Below, piece by piece: positions 46,001-58,200 of a DNA stretch of 64,000 nucleotides. The notes beneath the pieces were generated by a model. That model saw only the letters and a list, made by a program, of their open reading frames with translations. It was not told where the DNA came from and ran no database searches. Origin of the DNA: Chimonanthus salicifolius (lineage: Eukaryota; Streptophyta; Magnoliopsida; Laurales; Calycanthaceae); NCBI GenBank assembly GCA_013350335.1, contig CM023540.1, forward strand, positions 45,615,222-45,679,221, read 5' to 3'. Position 1 is the first letter of the stretch. Each line of letters starts with the position of its first letter. Position numbers and translations under genes: made by a program.

Positions 46001-46281
46001 TGAAAATAAATTCATTTTAAAATCAGAAATACAAATCCTTTATTAAAGATAACATTATCAACCAATAATAATCATATAATAGCATAATTTATAAAATAAA
46101 CACAATAGACTGTAAATTACCAAAATGCCCCTCCAGCTGAACGAGCTGGATCACTGAGCTCACGAGCTCGAATTGGGCCACACCTGGGCTTCCCTCAAAG
46201 CCCTAACCGTAATCTTCGAGATTAACCGGTTAAACAAGATTATTAAGTTAAATTATGTCTAATCTGGGTCAGGGTATTACA
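43054..46281 (-). repeat. 3' LTR of the chromovirus
   Basis: 3,228 bp. Collinear with 51670-54933 throughout. A CGGA(C/T)C(G/A)TCCGA-type palindrome cluster lies at 44590-44965. Open frames inside (for example 44663-45213) follow this repeat in several frames and are not genes. Confidence 0.95.
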
Positions 46282-46296
46282 TCCTACCCCCTTAAA
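46282..46296 (-). other. Polypurine tract
   Basis: Minus strand AAGGGGGTAGGAT lies directly before the 3' LTR start TGTAATACCC; it primes plus-strand DNA synthesis in LTR elements. Confidence 0.85.
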
Positions 46297-46316
46297 AGAA
46301 AATTTCGTCCTGAAAT

Positions 46317-46772
46317 TTAAAACAAACTCTTACCTTTTTGGCCTGTAAACAAGCCATGGTATAGCTTCTGCATCGTCGATTCAGGTTCCCATGTCTCGTG
46401 TTGCACGTTGCGATGTTGCCACAGCACTCGCACTAGAGGTATAGACTTCCTCTTGAGCTCTTGGGTCCGGCGCTCTAGAATCTTGACTGGTACTTCTTCA
46501 AAAGTTAGGTCTTCTGAGACTTCAATATCTTCAAAATTTATCACATGCGACGGGTGAGGCTCGTACTTCCTTAACATAGACACGTAGAATGTACCATGCA
46601 CTCTCTCCAAAGCTTGAGGAAAATCCAACTGATAGGCAACTTCACCTATCCTCTTCAAGATCTCAAAGGGTCCAACATATCGAGGTGATAGCTTTCCCTT
46701 GCGCCCGAACCGCTGCATTCCATGACGTGGTGCCACACGTAAGAAAACTATGTCGCCAACTGCAAACTCCAA
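46317..46772 (-). pseudogene. Chromovirus integrase C-terminus with chromodomain
   Basis: Residues 20-48 hold the GPF/Y module ([20 protein letters not shown]). Residues 112-132 hold [12 protein letters not shown] and ETWEPES, the C-terminal chromodomain signature, which in this family targets integration to marked chromatin. The frame is open to its stop but is cut off from the integrase core by upstream stops near 46800. Confidence 0.9.
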
Positions 46773-46799
46773 CAGTCTTCGTCTTTTGTCAGCATAACT

Positions 46800-47800
46800 C
46801 TTTTATCTGCTCTAGGCTGTCTTGAGACATTGTCTGATCACTTCAACTTGTTCCGACGTCTCACGCACTAGATCAGGACCTAGCAGCGCTTTGTCTCCTA
46901 CCTCTGTCAACAAAGAGGTAACCTGCAAGGTCTGCCATATAGAGCCTCGTAGGGTGCCATCTGCACACTGGAGTGATAATTGTTGTTGTAGACAAACTCG
47001 ATCAAAGACAAGTGATCTTCCCAACCCCCCTGCATGTCCATCACACAAGCTTTTAGCATATCCTCTAAGGTTTGAATGTTTCTCTCTGACTGACCATCCG
47101 TCTAAGGGTGAAAAGCAGTGCTGAAGCATAGGTTAGTCCTCAACTCCTCTTGCAATCCTTGCCAAAACCTTGATACAAATCTCGGATCTCTATCAGATAC
47201 AATGGATACAGGTTCTCCATGCAATCTGCCTATCTCCTTCAAATACAATCTACTTAGGGTAGCCAAAGAACTCGTCTTCTTGATCGGCAGAAAATGAGCT
47301 GACTTCATCAATCGATCGACTATTACCCAAATAGAGTCGTTCTTCTTAGGAGACTTCGGGAATCCAGTTACAAAATCCATTGTGATATGCTCCCACTTCC
47401 ATTCAGCCACTTCCAAAGGTTGCATCTTTCCACCAGGTCATTGATGTTCCGCCTTCACTTGTTGACAAGTTAGGCACTTGGACACAAAATCTGCTACCTC
47501 ACACTTCATACCTTTCCACCAAAAAAGTCACCGTAAGTCACGATACATCTTAATACTACCAGGATGCACCGCAAAACGAGAACGATGAAAGTAATCAAGT
47601 ACCTTTCTCCTGCACTCGTCCGACTTTGGTACAAAAAGTCTATCTTTGAAAGTCAGACCTCCGTCCGCCTTGATCTTCCAATCCTCTAGTGTTGCTGCTC
47701 CTGAAAGCTGAGTCGTCAACTCCTTCGCTTCTAGGTCGCTTTGTTGTCCTTCCAACACCAATCCGATTACCTCGGGTTGCAGAACCAAACTATGGATTCT
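46800..47800 (-). pseudogene. Chromovirus integrase zinc finger and core, broken
   Basis: 47788-47528 has the H2C2 region start (HRSRFAVHPGSIKMYRDLR). 47425-47102 has the core with WEHITMDFVTGFP (first Asp) and SDRDPRFVSRFW (second Asp). The core then meets a TAG at the place of the Gln in the usual HPQTDGQSE motif, and a 1-bp loss near 46910 shifts the frame before VGDKALLGPDLV. Two more stops follow near 46805. The stops are consistent with CAG/CAA to TAG/TAA. Confidence 0.9.
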
Positions 47801-47824
47801 TGCGGTCCCGCTTCCTTCAATCAG

Positions 47825-49359
47825 CTACAGGTCGTACTCGGACTGAACTTTCAACATCTTCCACTGCAAGGATGCCATCCTTGCCACGTCGCTGTGAGAT
47901 TTCCGGCTCAAGGCATCGGCCACTACGTTGGCTTTCCCTGGGTGATAAGAGAGACTGAAGTCGTAATCTCCCAGGTACTCCATCCATCTTCGCTGCCTCA
48001 TATTCAAATCTTTCTGAGTGAAGATATACTTGAGACTATGGTGATCAGAAAACACATTGAACTTTTCACCATATAAGTAATGTCTCCACAATTTTAACGA
48101 GAATACAACGGCTGCCAACTCCAAATCATGAGTCGGGTAGTTTTGCTCATGTCCCTTCAATTGCCCGGAACCATAAGCCACTGCATTTCCCTCTTGCATC
48201 AGCACACACCCTAAACCAAACTTGGACGCGTCGCAATAAACATCGTAACCTCGTCCTTGTTCGGGTATCACCAACACTGGAGACGTCGTCAACTTCTCCT
48301 TCAGCTCCTGGAACGCTCTTTTACAGCTTTGATCCACTCGAACTTGACGTTCTTTCTCGTCAGCCGAGTCATCGGCACCGCGATCTAAGAGAAGTGTGGG
48401 ATAAACTTGCGGTAATATCCCGCTAATCTTAGAAAGCTCCAGATGTCGAACACGCTCTTGGGACTTTCCCAAGTCTTCACTGTTTCCACCTTCGCTGGAT
48501 CTACAGAGATTCCTCCTAGAGACACCACATATCCCAGAAACTGCACTTGAGTCAACCAAAACTCACACTTACTCAGCTTAGCGAACAGTTGATGCTCTCG
48601 AGGAGCATGAAGAACAATCCGCGGATGACGTTGGTGCTCCTCCTCTGACGACGAAAAGATCAAGATATCGTCTATAAAGACTATCACGAACTCTCGCAGA
48701 TACGGTCGAAACACGCGATTCATCAAGTCCATAAACATGGCTGGCTCGTTTGTCAAACCGAAAGGCATCACGACAAACTCGTACAAACCATACTGCGTCC
48801 GGAAAGCAGTCTTAGGAATGTCTTCCTCTCGAATCCGCAACTAATGGTAACCCGACCACAAATCGATTTTCGAAAAGCACTTCGATCCCCTCAAAAGATC
48901 AAAGAGGTCATCTATTTTAGGCAACGAATACTTATTCTTAATAGTTACCTGGTTAAACCACAGGTAATCTATACACATCCTCATCGATCCATCCTTCTTT
49001 TTCACAAAGAGAGTAGGTGCGCCCCACGGCGAATTGCTCTGACGGATAAAACCAAGCCTAAGAATCTATTCTACCTGCGTAGCTAGCTCTCTCTGCTCTG
49101 CCGGCGCCATCCGATAAGGTGTCATGGAAATTGGAGATGTTCCTGGCTGTAGAGGTATAACAAACTCTATCTCTCGGCATGGAGGTAGCCCAGCCAACTG
49201 GTCAGGAAACACATCTATAAACTCACACACCACCCGAGGAGTAACAGACCCTACACCACCTACATCTTTCCAACCCATGCTCGCTACCACACTACCGGGA
49301 TATGCCCTTAGGCCAGAGAAAGTGACTCTCATCTTTACATAGGGCACCAACTTCTCCAA
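47825..49359 (-). pseudogene. Chromovirus reverse transcriptase and RNase H, broken
   Basis: 49359-49066 is the pre-RT linker (EFIDVFPDQLAGLPPCREIE). 48840-48385 is RT with [12 protein letters not shown] and the catalytic VFIDDILIF at about 48667-48678. A stop at 48841 replaces the Gln of SGYHQLRI. 48365-47825 is RNase H with [31 protein letters not shown] and [18 protein letters not shown], ending in [11 protein letters not shown] frame change joins RT to RNase H near 48400. Confidence 0.92.
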
Positions 49360-49412
49360 AAACCTCTCACCAGTTGAGGAGACCCCACGAATTTTCCTCT
49401 AAAAGCAGTCTA

Positions 49413-50815
49413 TCAAGATCTCGAAAATAGCAACCAATCCATACCAAGGATGATGTCAAAGTCCGTCATTTTCAGAAGCAGAAAATCATAGGACAACTCC
49501 ACTCCGCTAATCTTCAAAACACAAGATCTACACTCTTGGTTCACCAAAGCCTTCTTACCCAAGGGTGATACTACTATTAGCGGATTAACTACTTCTATCG
49601 GTTTCAAACTCAATCTAACACAACAAGTTCTAGAAATAAAGGAATGCGAAGCACCGGTATCGAAAAGCACTCGAGCCAAAAGACTGAAAAGATTAAGGGT
49701 ACATTCCAACACAGTGTTCTCCACCAACTCTTCCTTCTGAGTCTCAATCGAGTAGACTCTCCCCTGAGGACGTCCTTGTCCTCTCCCTTGACCGTTCCAA
49801 GGTGGTCCGTTCGTCGGTGCCACTGAGCCGCTAGAGGTCTGCTGAGAACCTCGACCGACAGACGGCTGCGCCATAGAAAAAGAAACTCCTGTGCCTTGCG
49901 AAGGTGCTGCTTTACCAAGATAAGCGCAGTCCTTCAACAGGTGCCCGGTCTGCTTGCAGTGAAAGCACGCCTTCTCTGCTCCGGATGAGCAAAACTTGGA
50001 AGTATATCCAGGCTGGTTGTAGGTGTAGTACACGACTGGCCGGGAGTCAAACCAACTCGACTGACCTGCACTAGGCTGGCTCTTCTTGAAGAAGGGCCTC
50101 TTCTGCTGGTTAAACTTGGCCTTCTTGTTGGAAGAAGGTTTATGAGAGCTATCAGTAGCTTCGGTTGATGGAGTCCACAGCTTCCACCTTTGAAGCTCGC
50201 TCGATGATCTCCTCCAAAGTGTCGAACACTAGGCCGGCCACTTGCCGTTGCAAAAAACGGTCGGAGACCATTATCAAAGTGCTGGACTTTCTCTTCTTCG
50301 TCTCCTGCGATCCACGGCACGAACTGTATCAAGTCGATGAAGCGCATGGCATACTGTACCACGGTGTCTGAACCTTGTTGGATGTTGAGGAACTCTCTCT
50401 TCCTTGCTTCCTGCACGGTCTTCGGAAAGTAACGGGTCAGAAAGGTTGCAAAGAACTTCTCCCACGTCATTGGCTCGTGGTTACGAACCAAGCTCTTCGT
50501 TTTCCACCACTCGTAGGCGTTTCCTTCAAGCTGGTACGCTGCCAAGGTCACTCGCAAGTCGTCGGCAATAGCTAGGGTGTTAAGGATCCGGCTAATCTGG
50601 GTTAGCTAGTTCCTTGCAGCACTAGGCCTTTCTGTTCCCGATAAACTTGTTGGGTTCAGACACTTGAACTCTTTGAGAGCCGAAGTGGCTCTCTCCTCTA
50701 GCGTTCGCATTGGCGGACGTCGCATGTTTTCAGCTATCTGCTGAAATGCTTCAACCGCCCACTCGAATGGCCTCATTGAGTAGGTCACAAGGTGGAAGAT
50801 ATGCCTTCCTCCCAC
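49413..50815 (-). pseudogene. Chromovirus gag and protease, broken
   Basis: 50815-50606 and 50557-49934 give the capsid domain (MRVTLAAYQLEGNAYEWW, FLTRYFPKTVQEARKREFL) with a stop near 50606 and a shift after GLRPFF. 50033-49413 has the nucleocapsid knuckle CFHCKQTGHLLKDC (CX2CX4HX4C, residues 23-36) and an aspartic protease with VLFDTGASHSFIS and DIILGMDWL. Confidence 0.92.
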
Positions 50816-51078
50816 GGTAATTGGTTTCGTTCACATTGGGTCCTGACATCTGTTATTTACACTTGTAAATATCATTAACTATTTTAAGAAACTTATTTAA
50901 GCAAAACACACTAAGTTGCAAAAAGTTTCATTAGAATTCATTCAAAATTTGAATACAAGTATAAGGGTTAGCAGGGTATGAAAACCCTTAAAACAACAAA
51001 ACTCAACCCTTACAAAACAAATCTCCCCGATGCCCCCAACACATTCTAACCTAATCTTCCGAAGAAGATCCTGCCTCA

Positions 51079-51667
51079 TCACCAAAATAAAATAAGTTGT
51101 CCGGATAGGTTCGCTGACTTATGTCCGAACACTCCGCAAATCAAGCAGGGTATGATCCCTAGCCCTCCAATATAAGGACAATTAGTCCTTGCACTCTCAT
51201 ACCCTCGAAGTCCACAAACAGGGCAAATGATGTCAATGGATAGGGGCAATACGTACATAATTGTGCCCCTCATGCTTGCAAAGTTCGCACATATATTCCG
51301 AGTACTCATCTAAGGGTGGAGTAGCCGAAGTATATTCGGGCGAGCCATTCTCCCCCACTGACTCCTCTAGAATTGGGATATCTCTCTCTTCTTCTTCTGG
51401 GTTGGCCCCGACACGATACACGGGTGAGGCTACTTCTACTTCTTCTCCAGGCGCAACTTCATTGAAGTTGGGAACACTGGAATCCGAATAAACCAGGTCG
51501 ATTGGGTCACTAGAGGTCCCCATGAACTCAAAGTACTCGATATTGCTCGACATCTGTATCACAAAACAGGAAAATGTCAAAAACAATTGCAGTACTAAAG
51601 CAAAACCAAGTCTAACTAGGTTGTAACCCATCACAGTCCTAGAGTTGAGCCTATACTCTGATACCAA
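51079..51667 (-). pseudogene. Extra ORF before gag with zinc-knuckle-like motifs
   Basis: Lies between the primer site and gag on the coding strand. 51667-51233 encodes an acidic, Glu/Pro-rich stretch ending with CELCKHEGHNYVR. A frame change then leads into 51309-51079, with CPVCGLRGYESARTNC and CLICGVFGHKSAN. All three resemble CX2CX4HX4C knuckles; the second has Tyr for His and the third lacks its last Cys. Not a standard chromovirus domain; function unknown, possibly nucleic-acid binding. It may overlap the primer site at its start, so the true start could be internal (MSSNIEYFEF). Confidence 0.6.
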
Positions 51668-51669
51668 GC
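51650..51669 (-). other. Primer binding site of the chromovirus
   Basis: Minus strand TTGGTATCAGAGTATAGG next to the 5' LTR; TGGTATCAGAG pairs with the 3' end of plant initiator-Met tRNA. Confidence 0.88.
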
Positions 51670-54600
51670 TGTCACGCCCCGACCCGAAGGGTGGGCCCAG
51701 AACGAGACAGATTTTTTTTTTTTTTAAGATAAACTAACACAAGCATTCTAATTGGCCGGGTCAATAGTTAGGTCCAAATGTCACACATGATCCCAACATG
51801 TGAACTCAAACACATATCATAAGTCTACCCCACAAAATAGACATAAATAACAACATCAATACACATCATATAGAAAACCAACCATTGATATTCCAATTCA
51901 ATTTACAAACAGAATGACTACAAAACATAGTAGTCTCAATTACATCACATTTAAACAAATTAAGTACCACACCCGGTACCTAACAAAAGTAAATGGTTCC
52001 AAAAACCAACAAGTAAAGATAAGAGTATTCCCTCTCAGGGGGATCCTGAAACACCGCCTCAGCTTGTCCACCCTAAGCTTGAAAAAGAAGGTTCTTCTCC
52101 TCGGGTTCATCTCCTGAAAGGTGAGTGGGGTGAGCTAACTAGCCCAATGAAGGAAATATAACAGTGCAGTTAAGTAAATAACAGGTTAGCAATAAACAAC
52201 AGTTGCAATAAATATCTCATGCTTGATCACAAATAAGCATAATATTATCATCATTCTCATAATTCATCATTTCTTTTCCGATACTGCTATCATCCAACGT
52301 AACGCCTTGCCAACTACGCTGAGACCATTGTATTAAGTCCCGACACGGTCAAAATACATCCTTACAAGTACATCTCCGGCTCTACCATAGCCGATACTGA
52401 CACCCTTAAGTCAGCAACTGTCGACACCCTATGGTCCAGTAGACGTAAACCATCTCCCATATGGCAGATATTGGTTCAATAGTCAAGGCACGTGGAGCAG
52501 TTTTACACATTTCATATGATCAACATCATAGGCACTCTTACTATAGTGCGTCAAGTGTAGGCACATGAATGGGTTCATCAAATCTAAAACCACCCATTGC
52601 TCAAATATCCAAATCAATTTAAACATGTTTACATCAAGCTGTAAAGTTAAGTTCCCTCACCTGTGATTATGTGGTTACGCGGTCTCTTTTCAAACAAACA
52701 GGACAAGTGCACAATCAATATACAGATCAAATACATAGTATCATACAAGTAGTATTTCGAAATCATACTTGTTTTTCCCAAAATATCCAAGGTACATGGA
52801 ATTGAGTCTCCTACTTGATTTCTATCCTTTTTAAATTATAATCTTCCACAAGACAATAATATAATAAAAAGGGGCTCAGTCCAAAACTCATATTGTCTTA
52901 TGGGCATTGAACAGATTGACTTATTGAGTTAGGTCTAGATCCTCGGGTCACTTCTCGGTTGTCTTCTGGATAGGACCAGACCTGACATTTTGAGTTAGGC
53001 CTCGAGGTCACCCAGTGCCCGACAATAGACCGTCGGCCTGAAAGTGAAATCACTCAGTGCCCGACCAATAGGGTCGGCCTGGAAGTGAATACAATAGTAT
53101 TTACACTATAGTAATAAGAGAAGAGGGTTAGTACATTTTTAGTTAGCAAAGGGGGTATTAACATCACATCAATCAAATAATAATCAAACAAGAGCATTTT
53201 ATACTTCAAAAACTGGGTCCCTCGGAACATGCCTCGGAACCAGGTACTGTAGCTTCGGATCATCCGAACCACACCAAACTAGTCACTGATCTCGGAACAT
53301 GGGTCTGACTTCGGCTCGTCCGAAGATGGGGTTTCGGATCATCCGAAGTCCATCCGAACCGAAAAGAAAACCGAAATCAAGTCTCGATGGGTCTGGTGCC
53401 TCGAAACATCCGAAGTCTGGGTTCGGAACATCTAAGTGGGTTCGGTCCTTCCGAGCTTTGCTCGGATCGTCCGAAAGGGTCTAGCTAGCGTCGGGCGCTT
53501 CTGGGCTTCGGGTGAAGCTCGGAACGTCCGAGGGGTACTAGTCGGATCGTCCGAAGGTCTGAACCTCGGACCATCCGAAGATCGACTCTCGGACCGTCCG
53601 AGAGTCGTGTTCCTCCACTGTCTGCACAGCAGATAGTGACGGCAATCACACAGTGAAATGCGAATCTAGAAACAGAGGGTTTCTCTGATTCGGTTTTCGC
53701 ACTTAGCCGGTCCGATTGACTCCTCTGTGAGTCCTCTTTCCAAAGGGAATGGTTTGGAGCTTTGAAGCTCACTGGGCCATCCGATTTTAACAGCAAATCC
53801 TCACGGGTACATGAAATCCATGGTTTTTCCTTAAACTTTGAAATGGTTTTACTCACTCAAAAAAGGGCCAAAACCGGTTTTATTTGATTCTAAACTGATT
53901 GAAATTGAAAGAGAAACACAGTGATTACCTTCACTGGAGTTCCTGGGCTAAAATCCGGTCTTTTTTTGAAAATTTCCTTTCTAAGGTACGGTAACTGAAA
54001 CTTGGGAGGAAACAGAGACAAGCAGGGAGGGTTGGTTGGGTTTGGCTAGTTTCAAACAGCTGAGAGGGAGACTGAGAGAGAGAAGAAAGTTTGCTGGGAG
54101 GAAAACCAGTAGACTGAGGGCCGTATAAATAGAAAAATCAGCCAGAAGAAAGGGTCGGTTGGCCTTGCAGCCTGGATGCGGCTGCATGCAGCGGCAGCTG
54201 ACGTTCCAAACAGTAACCGGCAGATTACTGTTTGGTTGCAGATCGGCCCTCCAACAGTTTACAAATTGCAAATAAGTCCCCGATTTTAATAAAAAAAAAC
54301 CGATTTTTTAGCTAAACATAAGATTTTGAAAACTCGAAATCTTAATCCAACCTTACAGATAGGTTGGGTTTTGAAAACCTTGATTACCATCAAAATTTTG
54401 AGATTTAACTCTCACTAAAAGCCAATGATTTAAATAAAAACCACATTCTAACCTTATTTACTTAGTTAAACAAATGTTAAAATAAACAATTAAGAAACCT
54501 CATTTTGGGGTGTAAAGGAATAACTAGACCATTCTTAAAATGGTCTAACACAAAATACTAGTTTTGAAATTTATCTTATTTCCAAAACCTTTAAAAATAA

Positions 54601-54933
54601 TTAATACTCCCTTTCGGGGTTTTGACGGGCGGATTTAAAATACGTTTTTTCTGTAAATAAATTCATTTTAAAATCAGAAATACAAATCCTTTATTAAGGA
54701 GAACACTATCAATCAATAATAATCACATAACAGCATAATTTATAAAATAAACACAATAGGCGGTAAATTACCAAAATGCCCCTCCAGCTGAACGAGCTGG
54801 ATCATTGAGCTCACGAGCTCGGATTGGGCCACACCTGGGCTTCCCTCAAAGTCCTAACCTTAATCTTCGAGATTAATCCGGTTAAACAAGATTATTAAGT
54901 TAAACTACGTCTAACGTGGGTCAGGGTATTACA
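51670..54933 (-). repeat. 5' LTR of the chromovirus
   Basis: 3,264 bp, highly similar to 43054-46281 with small indels, for example one extra CGGACCATCCGAAG unit near 53570. The LTR pair can date the insertion. Confidence 0.95.
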
Positions 54934-56647
54934 AAATAAGAGTGCTAGAAATAAAAGAAATAAACACAAATGCACAAAATAAGGTGAGGATGTGAGAAGA
55001 GATGGAAAATCTTAACACAAGATTTTTTACGTGGTTTGGCAACTTTGTCTACATCCACGCCTCAAGTATATCACTTGAGGATTCCACTAACTTCTCGTTC
55101 GAAGATGGAGAAAAAACCTATTACAACCTTGATCTCTTTCACGGGTAGAGATCGAACATATAGAATGTTTGATCTTTTTCACGAGTGAAGATCGGACCGA
55201 TAATGCTTAAGAGAGAAAACACTCTTCTCCTTACAAGGGTTACCCCATACAAATTACACAACGATAGAAAGAAATTAATTTTTAAAAAAATATCAAGAAC
55301 TGCTTGCCTCTTGATGCTCGAAGTGTCTTTGGCACGTTCTTGAAGATCCTCCCCTTTCTTGGTTTCTTTGATGAAGTGCAGATGCTCCAATGACGCCCAA
55401 CCAAGATGTAGGAGAAGAGATTTAGGGATGGTAGAAGGTTTACCTATAAATACAATCTATCCCTTAGGTTCTCTCAAATACACACCCAAGAATGAGTCTA
55501 AGATTCTCAAGATTTGCCTATGAGAGCTTTGAGTGTGAGTGAAATTGAGTTCAAGAACTTTGGTAATCTAACTATGGAATTTTAGTGCTTTTGAAATTAT
55601 TGGGAGTCTTGGAGAATGTTAGAGAGGGTTTTGCTCATCAAGAATTAACCATTTGAATACCCTAAGGTTATGTAGTTAAAGCCCTCTAAAAAATATGGCC
55701 GTTGGAAGTCAAACACGCAACAAAAGAGTTGTTAAAAACTAGCCATTACGTTTTCGGTCGATTGAACTTGAAGATTCGGACTGACTAAAAGGTCTAGAAA
55801 TGACCGTTGAAACATCTGGGCACAATTCAATCAATTGAAATCAAAGATTCAATCGACCAAATCTCATCTGAGGCTGAAAACGTCCAATCTGCAGCACTTT
55901 CAGTCGACTGAAACATAAAGTTCAGTCGAATTGAATCTCGACAGTTTTGTACACCTCCATTAAAACGGTCCATAACTTGGGCCTCGAACTCGGTTTTGAG
56001 ACTTCTTGGACTCTCTGGAAAAATAATTAATAGATCTATCTACTCACAAAATTTGGTCCAATTTGAAGTCCATTTAATACTTCAAATAATCTCTCCAAGT
56101 GAGGGTATAAGACAAAATTGTTTTGTTCTGTTTTGCACCCTTTCATTGAAATGCTCATAACTTGAGCTATACATTTCTGAATTGAGGGTTCTTGGACTTT
56201 TTGGAAAGCTCTCTAAGTGCTCTATCAAATCATAAAGATTTTACTAATGCTTGAGCACATTTACGAGCAAAAGCTTCTCTAAAACAGGGCAAAACATAAC
56301 TAACCTAAGGAATCCAATTTAGTTATACCAAATTCTAAGTTATGGATTCTAAGATTTGTCCAAATGGTAAGTCTATGTCTTCTAAGTCAATCTTAATATC
56401 CAAATACCTTTGTTGATTGGCATTCATGAAGTCCTTTCAGTTTTGGTGCGATGCCTTCCAAATGACATGTCTTCAACCTTGATTTGACTATGCAGGTCTT
56501 CAAGAGGCGCGATCTTAGACACACAAACAAGGTCACGACCAATCACACAAATTGGCAACTCATGACTCAGTTGGATACAGTCACAGAATCGACAATTCAG
56601 TCTGACTCAAGGGGGGCAGATTTAACTTTTAAGCCAAAGAAAAGGTA
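54934..56647. other. Right flank of the Tekay element, no gene
   Basis: Continuation of the older LTR-like repeat. ACGTGGTTTGGCAAC near 55031 and AGTCGACTGAAA motifs at 55740-55930. No supported frame. Confidence 0.5.
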
Positions 56648-56755
56648 TTCAGACTTCTTAGAGCTATCCCATAATTCTCGGAGCATGTGCAACCCTCTCT
56701 CATATACATACTGGGTAACTCTACGAAGAGTGACCCTTTAAGGTGGAATCACTAA
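56648..56755 (-). mobile_element. Truncated SINE family 1
   Basis: Matches part of the SINE at 63781: CTTCTTAGAGC, GAGCATGTGCAACC and ATACTGGGTAACTCTACG. The tRNA-like part is missing, and a LINE begins a few bases beyond. Confidence 0.6.
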
Positions 56756-57764
56756 AACTATTTTTTTTAATGAAGAGTAAGTATATTAATCGCTCAAAGG
56801 AAAAAAAGACAAAGCCCAAAGATAAGAAAATATGGATGAGCCTGGGCTAGGCATCGAAAACAAACAAACAAGACCACATACAGGCCCACCCACACCCCGG
56901 GTCAGGGAGACAAAACCCAGAGAGACCAAACCGAACCGGACCAAAGGAAAATGGAAAGCCCAGACTGATGGCTAGTACTAGAAAAATTTAACACTACCAA
57001 CCAAGTTGGATCCTCCATAGCATTAGAGAAGTCGGAGAACATAGTAAAGAACTTATCAGTAAATGTATCAATTGAATTTGATAATGAGTTTGCAGGGTAG
57101 CAGCATACATCGTATAGGATTTTCAATTGAAAGTAGTTTTTCTCCAAGAACTGATGATATCGTTTTCACTGGATAAGATTTTGCTAACAATCATGTTTTT
57201 CTTCAGCAGGGGGATTAAGCACCTTTGGATTCCAGAACAGACTGCCCACAAAATCAAGAATGTTGGTAATAGGGATAAAGCATATACTCATCGGTTTGCA
57301 TAGGGTACCAAGGTAAATAGCAGCTAGCTAAGATGCATCCCCCAGATGGAGATGGTGCAACAGCAAACTGTTAGGTGTTGCATTTTGAGGCAGACGTTTA
57401 GAGGGTCTGGTGGCTTTAGTGGTTCCACAAATGGGGAGGAAGGTTCCATAGAGCTGCAAATGAGCTAGTAATCTCCCGCAGATCATCATTGGAAAGAAGA
57501 AAGAACAACTGTTGTTGGATGTCGAAGCAGATAGCATAGAAATTCGACAATGTATTGCATTGTTGATGTAAGAAAACCAGAGTGTTTCTTGCTTTCTAGC
57601 AATGTCATATCAGAGCTGGTATGGCAAGATTAGTGGCTAACAATGTAGCCTTGTAGAGGAGGAAGCAATGATTCTGTTTGCTTGAGAGATTATTTCAAAG
57701 TTAGTGGGATTGGAACCCAGTTTACAAAGTAGAGGTTCCAAACTTGAAGAACAAAACTACAGCT

Positions 57765-58200
57765 GAGAAGGTGAAGCTTGGTTTCATTCTCTGTATTGCA
57801 TAGGGGGCAGACAATGTCAACATGTAACCCAATATCCTACTAAAACATCTAGTTTTGAGCCCTTTATTGAAGTAGAACCAGTTGATCACAGAGTGTCTTT
57901 GGATGTTCTCGCCCAACCAAATTTTATCAATACTGCATCTGAGAAGGTGAAGCTTGGTTTCATTCTCAGTATTGCATAGGGGGCAGACGGTGTCAACATG
58001 TAACCCAATATCCTGCAGAAACATTTTAGTTTTAGCCATTTATTAAAGTAAAACCAGTTGATCACAGAGTGTGTTTGAATGTTCCCACTGGACCGGTGTC
58101 AACATGTAACCCAATATCCTGCAGAAACATTTTAGTTTTAGCCCTTTATTAAATTAGAACCAGTTGATCACAGAGTGTGTTTGAATGTTCCCGCGGGGCC
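57765..58200. repeat. Tandem duplications inside the LINE zinc-finger region
   Basis: GAGAAGGTGAAGCTTGG starts at 57765 and 57941 (period 176). GGTGTCAACATGTAACCC recurs at 57989 and 58095 (period 106). The last exchange is nearly identical, so it is the younger one. Confidence 0.9.

Larger units (their letters stand above)
43054..54933 (-). mobile_element. Tekay/Del-type chromovirus (Ty3/gypsy), 11.9 kb
   Basis: The LTRs are 43054-46281 (3' LTR) and 51670-54933 (5' LTR), about 3.2 kb each, with ends TGTAATACCC and GGGGCGTGACA on the minus strand. The primer site TTGGTATCAGAG (initiator-Met tRNA) adjoins the 5' LTR. The polypurine tract AAGGGGGTAGGA adjoins the 3' LTR. Domain order gag, protease, RT, RNase H, integrase, chromodomain defines a chromovirus; very long LTRs and the AAATTTTCTTTTAAGGGGG context suggest the Tekay/Del clade. 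Flanking 5-mers AAACA and AAATA match 4 of 5. All coding parts carry stops or shifts. Confidence 0.92.
42865..56470. mobile_element. Older LTR-like repeat, host of the Tekay insertion
   Basis: 42865-43053 and 54934 to about 56470 appear to be one repeat split by the chromovirus. The left part starts TGTTGGTCAAGC and has CCTAGAGGGGAGTGAATAGG, a motif I associate with LTRs of SIRE/Maximus-type Copia elements. The right part has ACGTGGTTTGGCAAC and several CAGTCGACTGAAA motifs. Full ends were not located. Confidence 0.45.
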
